Source of the DNA: Cloacimonetes bacterium UBA6097
Lineage (GTDB): Bacteria; Cloacimonadota; Cloacimonadia; Cloacimonadales; Cloacimonadaceae
NCBI GenBank assembly: GCA_002435865.1
Contig: DIWV01000001.1
Location: forward strand, 1 to 64,000
Direction of reading: 5' to 3'
DNA: 64,000 nt
Position numbers and translations under genes: made by a program. Every line of letters begins with the position of its first letter. Within the stretch, counting starts at the first letter, position 1. The notes below the pieces were generated by a model, which ran no database searches, was not told the origin of the DNA, and saw only the letters and a list, made by a program, of their open reading frames with translations. Of the stretch, positions 17,329 to 25,416 are shown in pieces.

Positions 17329-17420
17329 TTGACATTGGGAGTTTTCAGGGGGTCATCAGGGAGTCATCAGGGAGTCATCAGGGACTTTTTCCCTGAAAAC
17401 TCCCTGATGACCCCCTGATG
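17329..17420. repeat. 11-bp-period palindromic array, AGTCATCAGGG type
   Basis: This fills the 391-bp gap between satP and the next lipoprotein. Units in register are TTGACATTGGG, AGTTTTCAGGG, GGTCATCAGGG, AGTCATCAGGG twice, then ACTTTTTCCCTG and the inverted units AAAACTCCCTG and ATGACCCCCTG. Left units end in GGG and right units in CCCTG, so the array folds into a long hairpin. Near-copies lie at 27179 and 63923. A promoter occupies 17561-17589; I see nothing else in the gap. Confidence 0.85.
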
Positions 17421-17560
17421 TGAAGAGGGGGCGGGATAAGCAAGATAAGGGAGAAGTTATATAAACCTGAGGTATATTCTCTATCTGGTACAATATTTTC
17501 AAGCGCAAATAATTTTATGACACAGGCACAGAGTAAACTATAAACAAGTGAAAATATTAT

Positions 17561-17589
17561 TTGCCTACCAATCTGGTATGAGTTATAAT
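17561..17589 (+). promoter_or_regulatory. Sigma70-type promoter of the lipoprotein gene
   Basis: TTGCCT (17561-17566), 17 bp, then a perfect TATAAT (17584-17589). The expected transcript start is near 17596, leaving a short leader with GAGGAG before the ATG at 17623. It is the best promoter match in the window. Confidence 0.6.
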
Positions 17590-17622
17590 ATGTATACTTA
17601 AAGACAATGAGGAGACAATAAA

Positions 17623-18279
17623 ATGAAACATATAAATATATATTTTGCCTTAATTAGTATAGTGATGCTTGTTTTAGTCGGATGTAATGATAACAATACC
17701 ATTACCAAGCCTTTTGTGGAATCACCTCAAAAAATAGTAACAAATGATGATGCGTCAGCCATAAAGATGGCTCTTCCTAAAATTGAAGTAACCTATCCAT
17801 TGATTGTTGGCAAAGAAATGGTTGTAGGATCTGTTTCGATTTTAAATGACAAGGACTACTTTTATGTTATTTACAATACAATGAAAGATTGGACTATAAA
17901 AGAGACCAGTCTCAGCTTCGGTTCTGAACTAAAAGAAATACCTATGAATGAAGAAAATGTACCATTAATAGACAAATTTGCATATTCACAAATGCACAAT
18001 GCTTATGCTAAGGTATCTTATTACAAAATTCCAATTGGAGAAACAAAGTTAATGACAGGACAGGAAATCTTCTTTGCAGCCTATGCATTACTGCGTAATG
18101 ATGCTTCCAATTCAACCAAACAACCATTAGAAATGGCCTGGGGTGGAGTTGATCGCGGTCCGGGTCAGGAATGGTGGAATTATATTATTTACAATTTTGA
18201 TCTGAATTTCAAAGATGGTGGATTAGTTAAGGAAGATAGTAAAATATTCGAAAATAAATCCGAAGTAATATACCAATAA
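17623..18279 (+). CDS. Hypothetical lipoprotein
   Basis: A 218-residue exported protein of unknown function. MKHINIYFALISIVMLVLVGC is a lipoprotein signal with Cys21 in the lipobox LVGC, followed by an Asp/Asn-rich tether. The rest looks like one beta-rich domain with aromatic clusters (GGVDRGPGQEWWNYIIYNF near 172-190). No catalytic motif is visible. It has its own promoter (17561-17589) and terminator (18297-18330), so it is monocistronic. It is not similar to the lipoprotein at 327 beyond the signal. Confidence 0.75.
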   Translation: MKHINIYFALISIVMLVLVGCNDNNTITKPFVESPQKIVTNDDASAIKMALPKIEVTYPLIVGKEMVVGSVSILNDKDYFYVIYNTMKDWTIKETSLSFGSELKEIPMNEENVPLIDKFAYSQMHNAYAKVSYYKIPIGETKLMTGQEIFFAAYALLRNDASNSTKQPLEMAWGGVDRGPGQEWWNYIIYNFDLNFKDGGLVKEDSKIFENKSEVIYQ

Positions 18280-18296
18280 AATACACAAATCAATTT

Positions 18297-18330
18297 AAGC
18301 CGCTGCATAAGTATACAGCGGCTTTTTTTT
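18297..18330 (+). terminator. Rho-independent terminator after the lipoprotein gene
   Basis: AGCCGCTG (18298-18305) pairs with CAGCGGCT (18316-18323), followed by seven more T. It lies 18 bases after the stop codon. Confidence 0.92.
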
Positions 18331-18345
18331 CTTGTGTAAAAATAA

Positions 18346-18528
18346 TTAATCTGAGTCAGAAGCAATTATTCTATAAAATTTCTTATCAGCTGTTTGGTTA
18401 TAAAGAACTGCAAAAGGATTTGTCGTCGATAAAAGATAAGTCTCAGGGCTGATATCGAAATCAGGGTTGTCACCGGCTCTGGAAGCAGCACGGGGATGAA
18501 TATTATCAACTGAGTGACAGCCTGCTTG
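18346..18528 (-). pseudogene. Remnant of a secreted-protein C-terminus (FnIII-like end)
   Basis: In the 486-bp gap before rpsP a 60-codon minus-strand frame, closed upstream by an in-frame stop and lacking a start codon, reads as good protein. It includes GCHSVDNIHPRA, RAGDNPDFDIS, YLLSTTNPFAVLYNQT and ends KKFYRIIASDSD at a TAA (18346-18348). The last part resembles the FnIII-like end of the hydrolase at 11734 (VFASNNPYTGF...FYIKSF). I infer a decayed gene fragment. The remaining 18530-18760 shows no gene; TTGACT at 18697 may be part of the rpsP promoter. Confidence 0.45.
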
Positions 18529-18765
18529 TTAATAGTGAATCACAACTAATCTATTACATAGGTTATCTCTTTGTCCAAATATGCTATTACTGATATTAAT
18601 AACACCTCTTGAATGTCTTTCGGTGATAATGAACACATAATATATTAAATATAGTAAGCTTCAGGATGAAGTGAGAGTATTTGAGCACAAATTATCTTGA
18701 CTAAAACAGGGTCTTAAAAATAAATGCTATCTAATGATAAATGTATAAAATTCTAAGGAGTTGAA

Positions 18766-19065
18766 ATGGTCAAACTGAGATTGAGAAGAATGGGTTCAAA
18801 CGATAGTCCATCTTACCGTATTGTAGCAGTAGATTCACGCATAAAACGTGATGGAAAATATATTGAGTGCTTAGGTTGGTATGACCCTAAACCCAATCCG
18901 TTGAAATTAACTGTTGATACAGACATGGCAATTAAATGGTTGAGTGTTGGTGCTCAACCCAGCGATACTGTACGAAGCCTGTTTCGCAGAGCAGGGATTC
19001 TGCAGATTTGGCACGAGAAAAAAATCGCACAGAAAAAAAATGCTGAACTGGAAACGAAAGAATAA
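18766..19065 (+). CDS. rpsP: 30S ribosomal protein bS16
   Basis: A 99-residue ribosomal protein that binds 16S rRNA and helps assemble the 30S subunit. It begins MVKLRLRRMGSNDSPSYRIV, the bS16 signature, with RDGKYIECLGWYDP and the conserved VGAQPSDTVRSLF. A Lys-rich tail extends past the core. AAGGAG precedes the ATG. First gene of the classic rpsP-khpA-rimM-trmD-rplS operon, with eleven bases to the next gene. Confidence 0.97.
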   Translation: MVKLRLRRMGSNDSPSYRIVAVDSRIKRDGKYIECLGWYDPKPNPLKLTVDTDMAIKWLSVGAQPSDTVRSLFRRAGILQIWHEKKIAQKKNAELETKE

Positions 19066-19076
19066 CGAGGTGTAAA

Positions 19077-19307
19077 ATGAAGGAACTAATTGAATTTATC
19101 GTGAAAGCTCTTGTGGATGATCCCAGTGAAGTTAATATCACAGAAATCACCGGCGACAAGATAACCCTTTATGAACTTCGCGTAGCGAAAAGTGATATCG
19201 GTAAAGTTATCGGAAAACGCGGACGCACAGCCAGTTCTATCCGCACTATTATTAATGCTGTCAGTACAAAGCAAGGTAAAAGGGCGGAGCTCGAAATTAT
19301 CGAGTAA
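19077..19307 (+). CDS. khpA: KH-domain RNA-binding protein KhpA
   Basis: A 76-residue single KH domain protein of the YlqC/KhpA family. The nucleic-acid-binding GxxG loop is in IGKVIGKRGRTASSIR, the expected place. Such proteins bind RNA and, in studied bacteria, act with KhpB in post-transcriptional control. It lies between rpsP and rimM as in many genomes; the stop is directly followed by the rimM ATG. Confidence 0.93.
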   Translation: MKELIEFIVKALVDDPSEVNITEITGDKITLYELRVAKSDIGKVIGKRGRTASSIRTIINAVSTKQGKRAELEIIE

Positions 19308-19835
19308 ATGGAAATTTCTGATCTGATCGGAATCGGCAGGCTTGGCAAACAGGAACCCGATGGTTTTTACCATGTTCAATTTAGTCAATCCTACAAAACC
19401 ATTCTAAATCAGCTTCAGACTTGCTTTTTGATCTTTTCCAGCCATAGAGTGTTTTACGTAACGGTTGTTGAGACAAAAACCTTCGGACAGCGCAGTTATT
19501 TGCGCTTTAAAGAAGACGGAATAGCCGAAGAGTGTAAAAAACATGCAAAGGTAATTATAGCCTTGGCAGAAGAGGATTTACCAGACTTAAAGGAAGGAAA
19601 TGAAGTTTTAAGCTTAATTGACTTCAAGGTTCAATACCTGGATACTGTAATTGGTGAAATCATGGATGTAATGCTAAATTCAATGCAGGCAGTTTTTATT
19701 ATCACTCTTAATGACGGAAGGGAATTACTGGTTCCCAATGTTGAACAATATGTTTATTTGACAGATAAGCAAAACGGTATAGTTTTTATGCAAAATCTTG
19801 ATGCTTTGTTAGAAATATGCACATCGAAGTCTTAA
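19308..19835 (+). CDS. rimM: Ribosome maturation factor RimM
   Basis: A 175-residue protein needed for 30S head assembly around uS19. It begins EISDLIGIGRLGKQEPDGFYHVQF, the N-terminal RimM barrel, and ends in the PRC-barrel domain with GRELLVPNVEQYV. It abuts khpA with no spacer and overlaps trmD by 19 bp, implying coupled translation. The N-terminal half is rather divergent, but order and motifs leave little doubt. Confidence 0.92.
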   Translation: MEISDLIGIGRLGKQEPDGFYHVQFSQSYKTILNQLQTCFLIFSSHRVFYVTVVETKTFGQRSYLRFKEDGIAEECKKHAKVIIALAEEDLPDLKEGNEVLSLIDFKVQYLDTVIGEIMDVMLNSMQAVFIITLNDGRELLVPNVEQYVYLTDKQNGIVFMQNLDALLEICTSKS

Positions 19836-20491
19836 CACTTTTCCCGGGTATGTTCAAAGGCTTTCTGAAAGAAAGTATGATTGCCAAAGCGATTAAAATC
19901 AATAAGCTGAAAGTAAAATTCAGGGATTTTCGCAAGTACTCCGGCAATAAACATAACCAGGTAGATGATTATCCTTACGGCGGTGGAGCCGGGATGGTAA
20001 TCAAGCCTGAACCTGTTTACAAAGCAATCCAGTTAGCCAGAAAGAAAACCGATGCTCCGGTTATTTACTTTACTCCCCAGGGCAGACTTCTTACTCAAAG
20101 TATATTGGAAGAATATTCCAGGTCTGAGAAGATAATTCTGGTTTGTGGTCATTACAAAGAACTTGACCAGAGAGTTAGGGATTTAGCCGTAACAGACGAG
20201 ATTTCTGTGGGAGATTATGTCCTTTCAGGCGGAGAATTGCCAGCCATGATATTCATAGATGGTATGAGCAGATTGCTTCCAGGTGTGTTGAATGACATTG
20301 AATCTGCAGAGACAGATTCTTTCAGTGACGGACTTCTTGGATACCCCTGCTATACACGACCACCTGAATTTATGGGGCTTAAGGTTCCGGATGTGCTTCT
20401 TAATGGAAACCACAAATTGATTAATGAATGGCGTAAAAAACAAGCCTTAAAGCTTACTGAAAAACGCAGACCGGATTTGCTTAAGAAATGA
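19817..20491 (+). CDS. trmD: tRNA (guanine-37-N1)-methyltransferase
   Basis: A 224-residue SPOUT-class enzyme that methylates G37 of tRNAs using SAM and prevents frameshifting. It begins MHIEVLTLFPGMF, contains the knot motifs DYPYGGGAGMV, ILVCGHYKELDQRV, ISVGDYVLSGGELPAM and YTRPPEF. The usual C-terminal domain is present and length is normal. The start lies inside the end of rimM and its own stop overlaps the next start (ATGA). Confidence 0.97.
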   Translation: MHIEVLTLFPGMFKGFLKESMIAKAIKINKLKVKFRDFRKYSGNKHNQVDDYPYGGGAGMVIKPEPVYKAIQLARKKTDAPVIYFTPQGRLLTQSILEEYSRSEKIILVCGHYKELDQRVRDLAVTDEISVGDYVLSGGELPAMIFIDGMSRLLPGVLNDIESAETDSFSDGLLGYPCYTRPPEFMGLKVPDVLLNGNHKLINEWRKKQALKLTEKRRPDLLKK

Positions 20492-21060
20492 GTTCGTTTT
20501 ATATCGGACTTGTTCACTACCCTGTTTTAAATAAGCATAATGAAACAGTATTAACCTCAGTTACGAATCTTGATATCCACGATATAGCCAGAAGTGCTTC
20601 TACTTACGGTGTAAATAAATATTTTATTATTACACCGGATAAAACTCAGGAAGAATACATTTTAAAAATAATAAATTTTTGGCAGTCTGAAAAAGGATTA
20701 ACCTACAATCCTGACAGAAGCCTGGCATTATCAAAAATAATAATCACAGACTCAATTGAATCGAGTATAAAATTGATTACAACGCAGGAAGAAATGCAGC
20801 CAATCGTGATTTCTACTACCGCTAAGATAATGGATAACCAGATTACCTTTGATGAAATAAGGAATCTTCACAATGAAAACCAACCTTTGCTGCTTTTATT
20901 TGGCACAGGTCATGGTTTGACAGACTCTATTCATTCTGCTGCTGACTATGTGCTTCAACCTGTTAACGGAGTTGGAGACTACAATCATTTATCAGTCCGC
21001 AGCGCTGTAGCGATAATATTAGACCGCATATCTTCCGCTGTATATAAAGGGAGGAACTAA
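20488..21060 (+). CDS. SPOUT-type RNA methyltransferase of the trmD-associated family
   Basis: A 190-residue protein with the features of the RNA_Me_trans (Methyltrn_RNA_4) SPOUT family seen next to or fused with TrmD in some bacteria. The C-terminal half has the knot-like stretch LLLLFGTGHGLTDSIHSAADYVLQPVNGVGDYNHLSVRSAVAIILDRI, matching the SAM-binding topology of SPOUT enzymes. The N-terminus (YIGLVHYPVLNKHNE) is typical of that family. It overlaps trmD by four bases and rplS by one, so it is fully embedded in the ribosomal operon. Substrate RNA is unknown; tRNA or rRNA is likely. Confidence 0.78.
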   Translation: MSSFYIGLVHYPVLNKHNETVLTSVTNLDIHDIARSASTYGVNKYFIITPDKTQEEYILKIINFWQSEKGLTYNPDRSLALSKIIITDSIESSIKLITTQEEMQPIVISTTAKIMDNQITFDEIRNLHNENQPLLLLFGTGHGLTDSIHSAADYVLQPVNGVGDYNHLSVRSAVAIILDRISSAVYKGRN

Positions 21061-21413
21061 TGGATATTCTGCAACAAGTTGGCAGAGAACAAATGAGAAC
21101 CGACTATCCCGAATTTAAAGTTGGGGATACGGTTAAAGTACACTATAAAATCAAGGAAGGCGCAAAAGAACGTATTCAGGTATTCCAGGGATTAATAATT
21201 CAGAAACGTGGAACAGGAATATCAAAGACCTTTACCGTAAGAAAAGTATCAAATGGTGTAGGCGTCGAGCGTATCTTTCCGCACCATTCCCCTATGATTG
21301 ATAAACTTGAAGTTGTTCGTTTCGGGCATGTCCGCCGTGCGAAGCTGTTTTATCTTCGCGCAGCAAAAGGAAAAGCCGGAAGAATCAAAGAACGCAAAAG
21401 ACCTATGGTCTGA
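21060..21413 (+). CDS. rplS: 50S ribosomal protein bL19
   Basis: A 117-residue ribosomal protein at the 30S-50S interface. It contains FKVGDTVKVHYKIKEG, RIQVFQGLIIQKRG, TFTVRKVSNGVGVERIFPHHSP and the RRAKLFYLRAAKGKAGRIKE end, all typical of bL19. GGGAGG precedes the ATG, which overlaps the previous stop (TAATG). Last gene of the operon; a strong terminator follows. Confidence 0.97.
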   Translation: MDILQQVGREQMRTDYPEFKVGDTVKVHYKIKEGAKERIQVFQGLIIQKRGTGISKTFTVRKVSNGVGVERIFPHHSPMIDKLEVVRFGHVRRAKLFYLRAAKGKAGRIKERKRPMV

Positions 21414-21419
21414 TTTTTT

Positions 21420-21449
21420 GGGGGAGCATTATAGCTCCCCATTTTTTTT
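21420..21449 (+). terminator. Rho-independent terminator after rplS
   Basis: GGGGAGC and GCTCCCC form the stem around ATTATA, followed by A and eight T. It closes the rpsP-rplS operon. Confidence 0.92.
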
Positions 21450-21459
21450 GGAGTAAATA

Positions 21460-21930
21460 ATGTATGCTTTTTATCGTCACGAACCTGTTTTTTTAGTTAT
21501 CGAGCACGATGGTGAGAAAATCAATATGATTAAGTTCATCACCGAAGAGAAATACTGGCAACACCAGGCATTAGAACTGGCTGATAATTTTACTAACAGG
21601 ATTAAGGAAGTTATGAATGGTTACTTTGATGGTAGTATAAAAAACCTGGAACTTCCACATATACTTAATGGTACAGAATTTGAAAATCAAGTTTGGGAAA
21701 AAACCAAAGCTGTTCCTTTTGGCGAAAAGTCAAGCTATGCAGATATTGCAAAAGCTATGGGAAAACCTGATTCTGCCCGTGCAGTAGGTAATGCGTTGAA
21801 TAAAAATCCGATACCTATCATTGTGCCTTGTCATAGAATTGTTGGTAGTGATGGAGAATTGCATGGTTTTGCAGGTGGTCTTGAAGTTAAACAATGGCTG
21901 CTAGAACATGAGGAAGAGCACAAAGGATAA
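21460..21930 (+). CDS. ogt: Methylated-DNA-protein-cysteine methyltransferase
   Basis: A 156-residue DNA repair protein that removes O6-alkyl groups from guanine by transfer to its own Cys. The active site is PCHRIVG (Cys in IIVPCHRIV), with the helix-turn-helix stretch TKAVPFGEKSSYADIAKAMGKPDSARAVGNALNKNP before it, as in Ogt/MGMT. The N-terminal domain is short. It begins just after the rplS terminator and is separated from acpS by two bases, so the two are likely co-expressed. Confidence 0.92.
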   Translation: MYAFYRHEPVFLVIEHDGEKINMIKFITEEKYWQHQALELADNFTNRIKEVMNGYFDGSIKNLELPHILNGTEFENQVWEKTKAVPFGEKSSYADIAKAMGKPDSARAVGNALNKNPIPIIVPCHRIVGSDGELHGFAGGLEVKQWLLEHEEEHKG

Positions 21931-21932
21931 TC

Positions 21933-22310
21933 GTGATAGTTGGTATTGGAATCGACATAATTGAAGTATCCAGGATAAAAAAAGTTCTTGAAAAAAATCC
22001 TGCCTTTAAGGAAAAAGTCTTTACCCAACAAGAAATTGAATATTGTGAATCAAAAGCTGACCCAGGTTTGTCATTTTCAGTCCGCTTTGCTGCTAAAGAA
22101 GCTTTTATGAAAGCTTTGGGTACTGGGTGGAATCATGAAGTAAGCTGGGTAGAGATAGAGACAGTTACCATACCCAATGGACCTCCAGTGCTTAAAATAT
22201 CGGGTAAGACTAAAGCTGCTATGTTAAGCAGAAACATTGTGACTTGTCACTTATCACTATCTCACGAGAAAGAATATTCTGTGGCAAGTGTCGTCTTGGA
22301 AGGAAAGTGA
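21933..22310 (+). CDS. acpS: Holo-[acyl-carrier-protein] synthase
   Basis: A 125-residue phosphopantetheinyl transferase that moves 4'-phosphopantetheine from CoA to the ACP serine. It begins MIVGIGIDIIEVSRI, where the Asp binds Mg2+, and carries SVRFAAKEAFMKALGTGW, the second signature with the metal-binding Glu. Start is GTG with AAAGGA seven bases upstream. It could modify the ACP encoded at 14355 as well as the fatty-acid ACP. A short gap to adk holds the small palindrome CAACAATCAAATGTTG. Confidence 0.93.
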   Translation: MIVGIGIDIIEVSRIKKVLEKNPAFKEKVFTQQEIEYCESKADPGLSFSVRFAAKEAFMKALGTGWNHEVSWVEIETVTIPNGPPVLKISGKTKAAMLSRNIVTCHLSLSHEKEYSVASVVLEGK

Positions 22311-22362
22311 TACTTGACAACAATCAAATGTTGTAAGTAGAGTGCTCTTGTAAGAGGTAATT

Positions 22363-22995
22363 ATGAATTGTTATGCCTTTATTGGCATTCAAGGAAGCGG
22401 TAAAGGTACTCAAGCTGAGCAATTGAGTTCTACTTTACATTACCAGCACATAAATATTGGTGATTTGTTTCGTTATCATATCAAGAATAATACTCAGATC
22501 GGTGTAAAAGTACAGCAAATCATCAACAGAGGTGAATTAGTCCCTGATGATGTAGTATTTGAATTGGTGGAAGCCAGTATTGATAAAATTGCGAAAGGTA
22601 TTGTCTTTGACGGATTCCCCAGAACTATACAACAGGCTGATTTCCTTCTTAAACACTATTCTCTTTTGAGAGTTTTCTATATAGAATTATCTGAGACTGC
22701 AGCTTACAACAGGATTGCAGCCAGACGTGTCTGCCCCAATTGCAATGAGAATTATAATTTAAAAACACAACCTCCTAAAATACCTGAAACATGCGATAAA
22801 TGTGGAAGCAAGCTAATCATCCGCCAGGATGACAGTCCTGAGGCAATACACAAAAGATTCAAGGAGTTCTACAATCAAACTCAACCCCTAAAAAACTTCT
22901 TCGAAACAAACAATGTTCTTACGATAATAAATGGTGATTTGTCTGTTTCACAGGTATTCGAACAAATTCTGGCTCTGACAACTGCAAAGCAATAG
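22363..22995 (+). CDS. adk: Adenylate kinase, zinc-lid type
   Basis: A 210-residue kinase (ATP + AMP to 2 ADP). The P-loop is GIQGSGKGTQAEQL, the AMP-binding region FDGFPRTIQQADFL, and the LID carries CPNC...CDKC (VCPNCNENY and ETCDKCGSKL), a zinc-binding lid common in Gram-positives and thermophiles. RRVCPNC follows the conserved Arg pair. Length is normal. AGAGGT precedes the ATG at low strength. The KtrB-like gene follows in the same direction. Confidence 0.95.
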   Translation: MNCYAFIGIQGSGKGTQAEQLSSTLHYQHINIGDLFRYHIKNNTQIGVKVQQIINRGELVPDDVVFELVEASIDKIAKGIVFDGFPRTIQQADFLLKHYSLLRVFYIELSETAAYNRIAARRVCPNCNENYNLKTQPPKIPETCDKCGSKLIIRQDDSPEAIHKRFKEFYNQTQPLKNFFETNNVLTIINGDLSVSQVFEQILALTTAKQ

Positions 22996-23062
22996 TAAAG
23001 GTGTAATTATCTTACGAAAAAAAATCCTGAACTTCATTGAGAACTTAGCTTATCCAATTGCT

Positions 23063-24691
23063 TTGTGGAATGTACTGGTATTATTTTTTGAACCCATAAT
23101 TGGTCATTATCTCTATATTGGGCAAACTCAATCCTGGACTGCTTTTGGTAATCTAGCTTTTATTATTATAGCTCTGTCTGTAAGATTTATATTTGTCAAT
23201 TTTAGTGAACATAAAAGCAGAACTATTGCAGATGTTATAATTCTGATATTTGGTAGTTTGCTGTTTATTTATGATTCTAAGTTTGTAATTTTCTTTTTAT
23301 TAATCAGGCAGACATTTTATATTGGCAAGTATTTTTTCTTTCATGCTTTTGAAGGAGCAATATACAAGAGATTATTAAGAAATCCTCCTGTAACTTTTCT
23401 GGTCAGTTTTGCAGCAACAATAATGACAGGAACTATTTTATTAATGTTACCTTCTGCGACAGTATCTCATAAAATTACTCCATTTATTAATGCGTTGTTT
23501 ACATCGACATCTGCAACTTGTGTAACGGGATTGGTTGTTGTTGATACAGGCACATATTATTCTGTATTCGGGCAGTTAGTGATACTGACTTTAATCCAGA
23601 TTGGTGGATTGGGAATTATGACTATATCAACTGCTTTTGCAGTTCTACTAGGGCAGAAACTTACTCTCAAGGTCGAAAATGTTATGCAGAATGTTATGGG
23701 TGCAAGCATGAAATTTGACATGCTTACATTAGTCAGAAATGTTGTTGTATTGACCGCAATAATCGAGATTATAGGGGCTGCAATATTGTTCCCGACTTTT
23801 AAACAGGTTTATTCTCCATCCAGGGCATTATATTATTCAGTGTTTCACTCAATATCATCTTTTTGCAATGCAGGTTTTTGCTTATATAGTGACAGCTTTG
23901 TTAAATATGCATTCAATTTGAATATTAATGCAGTGGTTACGATTTTAATAGTGTTAGGTGGTTTAGGATTCCCTGTTATCACTGATTTGTACAATCACCT
24001 TACCAAACAAAATAAACGGTATTCGCTAACCTTACATACGAAAATTGTTCTTTCTATGACAGCATTTCTTCTTGTATTTGGGACTATATTGTTTTTTATA
24101 TCAGAATTTAACCATACCATGAAAGGATTCACAATCAATCAAAGATTGCTTTGCTCATGGTTTCAGTCTGTTACATGCAGGACAGCGGGATTTAACACTA
24201 TAGATCAGGGGCAGATCGGACATTCAACCTCATTGGTATCCATTATTCTAATGTTTATCGGTGCTTCTCCGGGTTCTACAGGAGGTGGTGTTAAAACATC
24301 CACGTTCGCTTTGTTACTTTTATCGATAATAGCACTTATAAAAGGTCAATCGGACTTGACTATTTTTAAAAGGAAAATAAGTTTAAGCAGCGTTCGACTG
24401 AGTACAAGCCTTATCACTATGTCTTTGATAACGGTTTTTGTTATTGTGTTTATCATGCTTATGGTAGATACTTTTTCACTTGAGCAAACTTTGTTCGAAG
24501 CTGTATCTGCTTTTGGTACAGTTGGGCTTTCTTTAGGGATTACACCAAAGTTGAGCTCAATCAGCAAGATATTAATAGCTCTTTTAATGTACATTGGCAG
24601 AGTGGGACCTCTCACAGTTTTGTTTGCCTTATCGCAAAGAAAAAAAATACTGCATTACGATTTGGCTGAAGAAAAAATTACAATTGGTTAA
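23063..24691 (+). CDS. ktrB: K+ transporter membrane subunit, KtrB/TrkH type
   Basis: A 542-residue inner-membrane K+ translocating subunit. Four pore-loop segments with their selectivity-filter Gly are visible: SATCVTGLVV, SSFCNAGFCL, SVTCRTAGFNT and SAFGTVGLSLG, the TrkH/KtrB signature. Hydrophobic segments cover the usual eight core helices plus extra N-terminal ones. The first usable start is TTG at 23063, but the frame continues upstream for about 19 good codons (reading RKKILNFIENLAYPIA) to an AAAGG at 22997 with only ATT or ATC near it, so the real N-terminus may be longer. The KtrA partner follows after 14 bp. Confidence 0.88.
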   Translation: MWNVLVLFFEPIIGHYLYIGQTQSWTAFGNLAFIIIALSVRFIFVNFSEHKSRTIADVIILIFGSLLFIYDSKFVIFFLLIRQTFYIGKYFFFHAFEGAIYKRLLRNPPVTFLVSFAATIMTGTILLMLPSATVSHKITPFINALFTSTSATCVTGLVVVDTGTYYSVFGQLVILTLIQIGGLGIMTISTAFAVLLGQKLTLKVENVMQNVMGASMKFDMLTLVRNVVVLTAIIEIIGAAILFPTFKQVYSPSRALYYSVFHSISSFCNAGFCLYSDSFVKYAFNLNINAVVTILIVLGGLGFPVITDLYNHLTKQNKRYSLTLHTKIVLSMTAFLLVFGTILFFISEFNHTMKGFTINQRLLCSWFQSVTCRTAGFNTIDQGQIGHSTSLVSIILMFIGASPGSTGGGVKTSTFALLLLSIIALIKGQSDLTIFKRKISLSSVRLSTSLITMSLITVFVIVFIMLMVDTFSLEQTLFEAVSAFGTVGLSLGITPKLSSISKILIALLMYIGRVGPLTVLFALSQRKKILHYDLAEEKITIG

Positions 24692-24705
24692 TTAGGAGGA
24701 TACAA

Positions 24706-25416
24706 ATGGCAAAATTTGCAGTAATAGGACTTGGTCGATTCGGATGGACTGTTGCCACAACCTTAGCAAGTAATGGAATTGATGTTATAGCAATTGAAAA
24801 AAATCCCAAGTTAATTGATGATATAAAAGATAAAGTTTCGCTTGCAGTATGTCTTGATTCTACAGATGAAAACGCCTTAAGGGGAGTTTCTATTAATGAG
24901 GTTGATGCAGTAGTTCTTGCAATAGGCAGCAGCATTCAGGAAAGTATTCTCACTTGTGCAATCCTAAAAAAGATTGGAGTCAATATGATTTATGCCAAAG
25001 TCGAAAATCAATTGCACGCAAGAATCCTTGAATTTATGGGAGTTCAGAATATATATTTTCCTGAAGAGCTGATAGGAGAGCAATTAGCTAAAACACTGAT
25101 ATCGAAAAACATATTGGAATATATTAATTTAACTTCCGGGCATGCAATGATTGAATTAATTGCTCCCTATGATTTTGTTGGTAAAACACTCCAGGAGTTG
25201 TCATTACCTGCAAACAGGGGGATTAACGTAATTGCGATCAAATACAATTATCTGAACATTGCTGAAGATGGCAATAATGTTGTAGAAGTAAGAATTAATG
25301 ATATGCCTGGCGCAAATGATATAATCCACGAAGGTGATGTATTAATCATTTTAGGTCCTAAGGGTAATATTGATAAACTTATTCGGGACACAGCAGTCAG
25401 AAAGGAATTATCATGA
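24706..25416 (+). CDS. ktrA: K+ transporter regulatory subunit, KtrA/TrkA type
   Basis: A 236-residue cytoplasmic RCK protein that gates the KtrB pore in response to nucleotides. The RCK-N Rossmann motif is VIGLGRFGWTVA (6-17), with Glu31 closing the dinucleotide site and CLDSTDENAL following. The C-terminal RCK-C domain ends with INDMPGANDIIHEGDVLIILGP. One N plus one C domain fits KtrA rather than the double-length TrkA. AGGAGG precedes the ATG. Its stop overlaps the start of the PAS-protein gene (ATGA), so the two are translated together. Confidence 0.93.
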   Translation: MAKFAVIGLGRFGWTVATTLASNGIDVIAIEKNPKLIDDIKDKVSLAVCLDSTDENALRGVSINEVDAVVLAIGSSIQESILTCAILKKIGVNMIYAKVENQLHARILEFMGVQNIYFPEELIGEQLAKTLISKNILEYINLTSGHAMIELIAPYDFVGKTLQELSLPANRGINVIAIKYNYLNIAEDGNNVVEVRINDMPGANDIIHEGDVLIILGPKGNIDKLIRDTAVRKELS

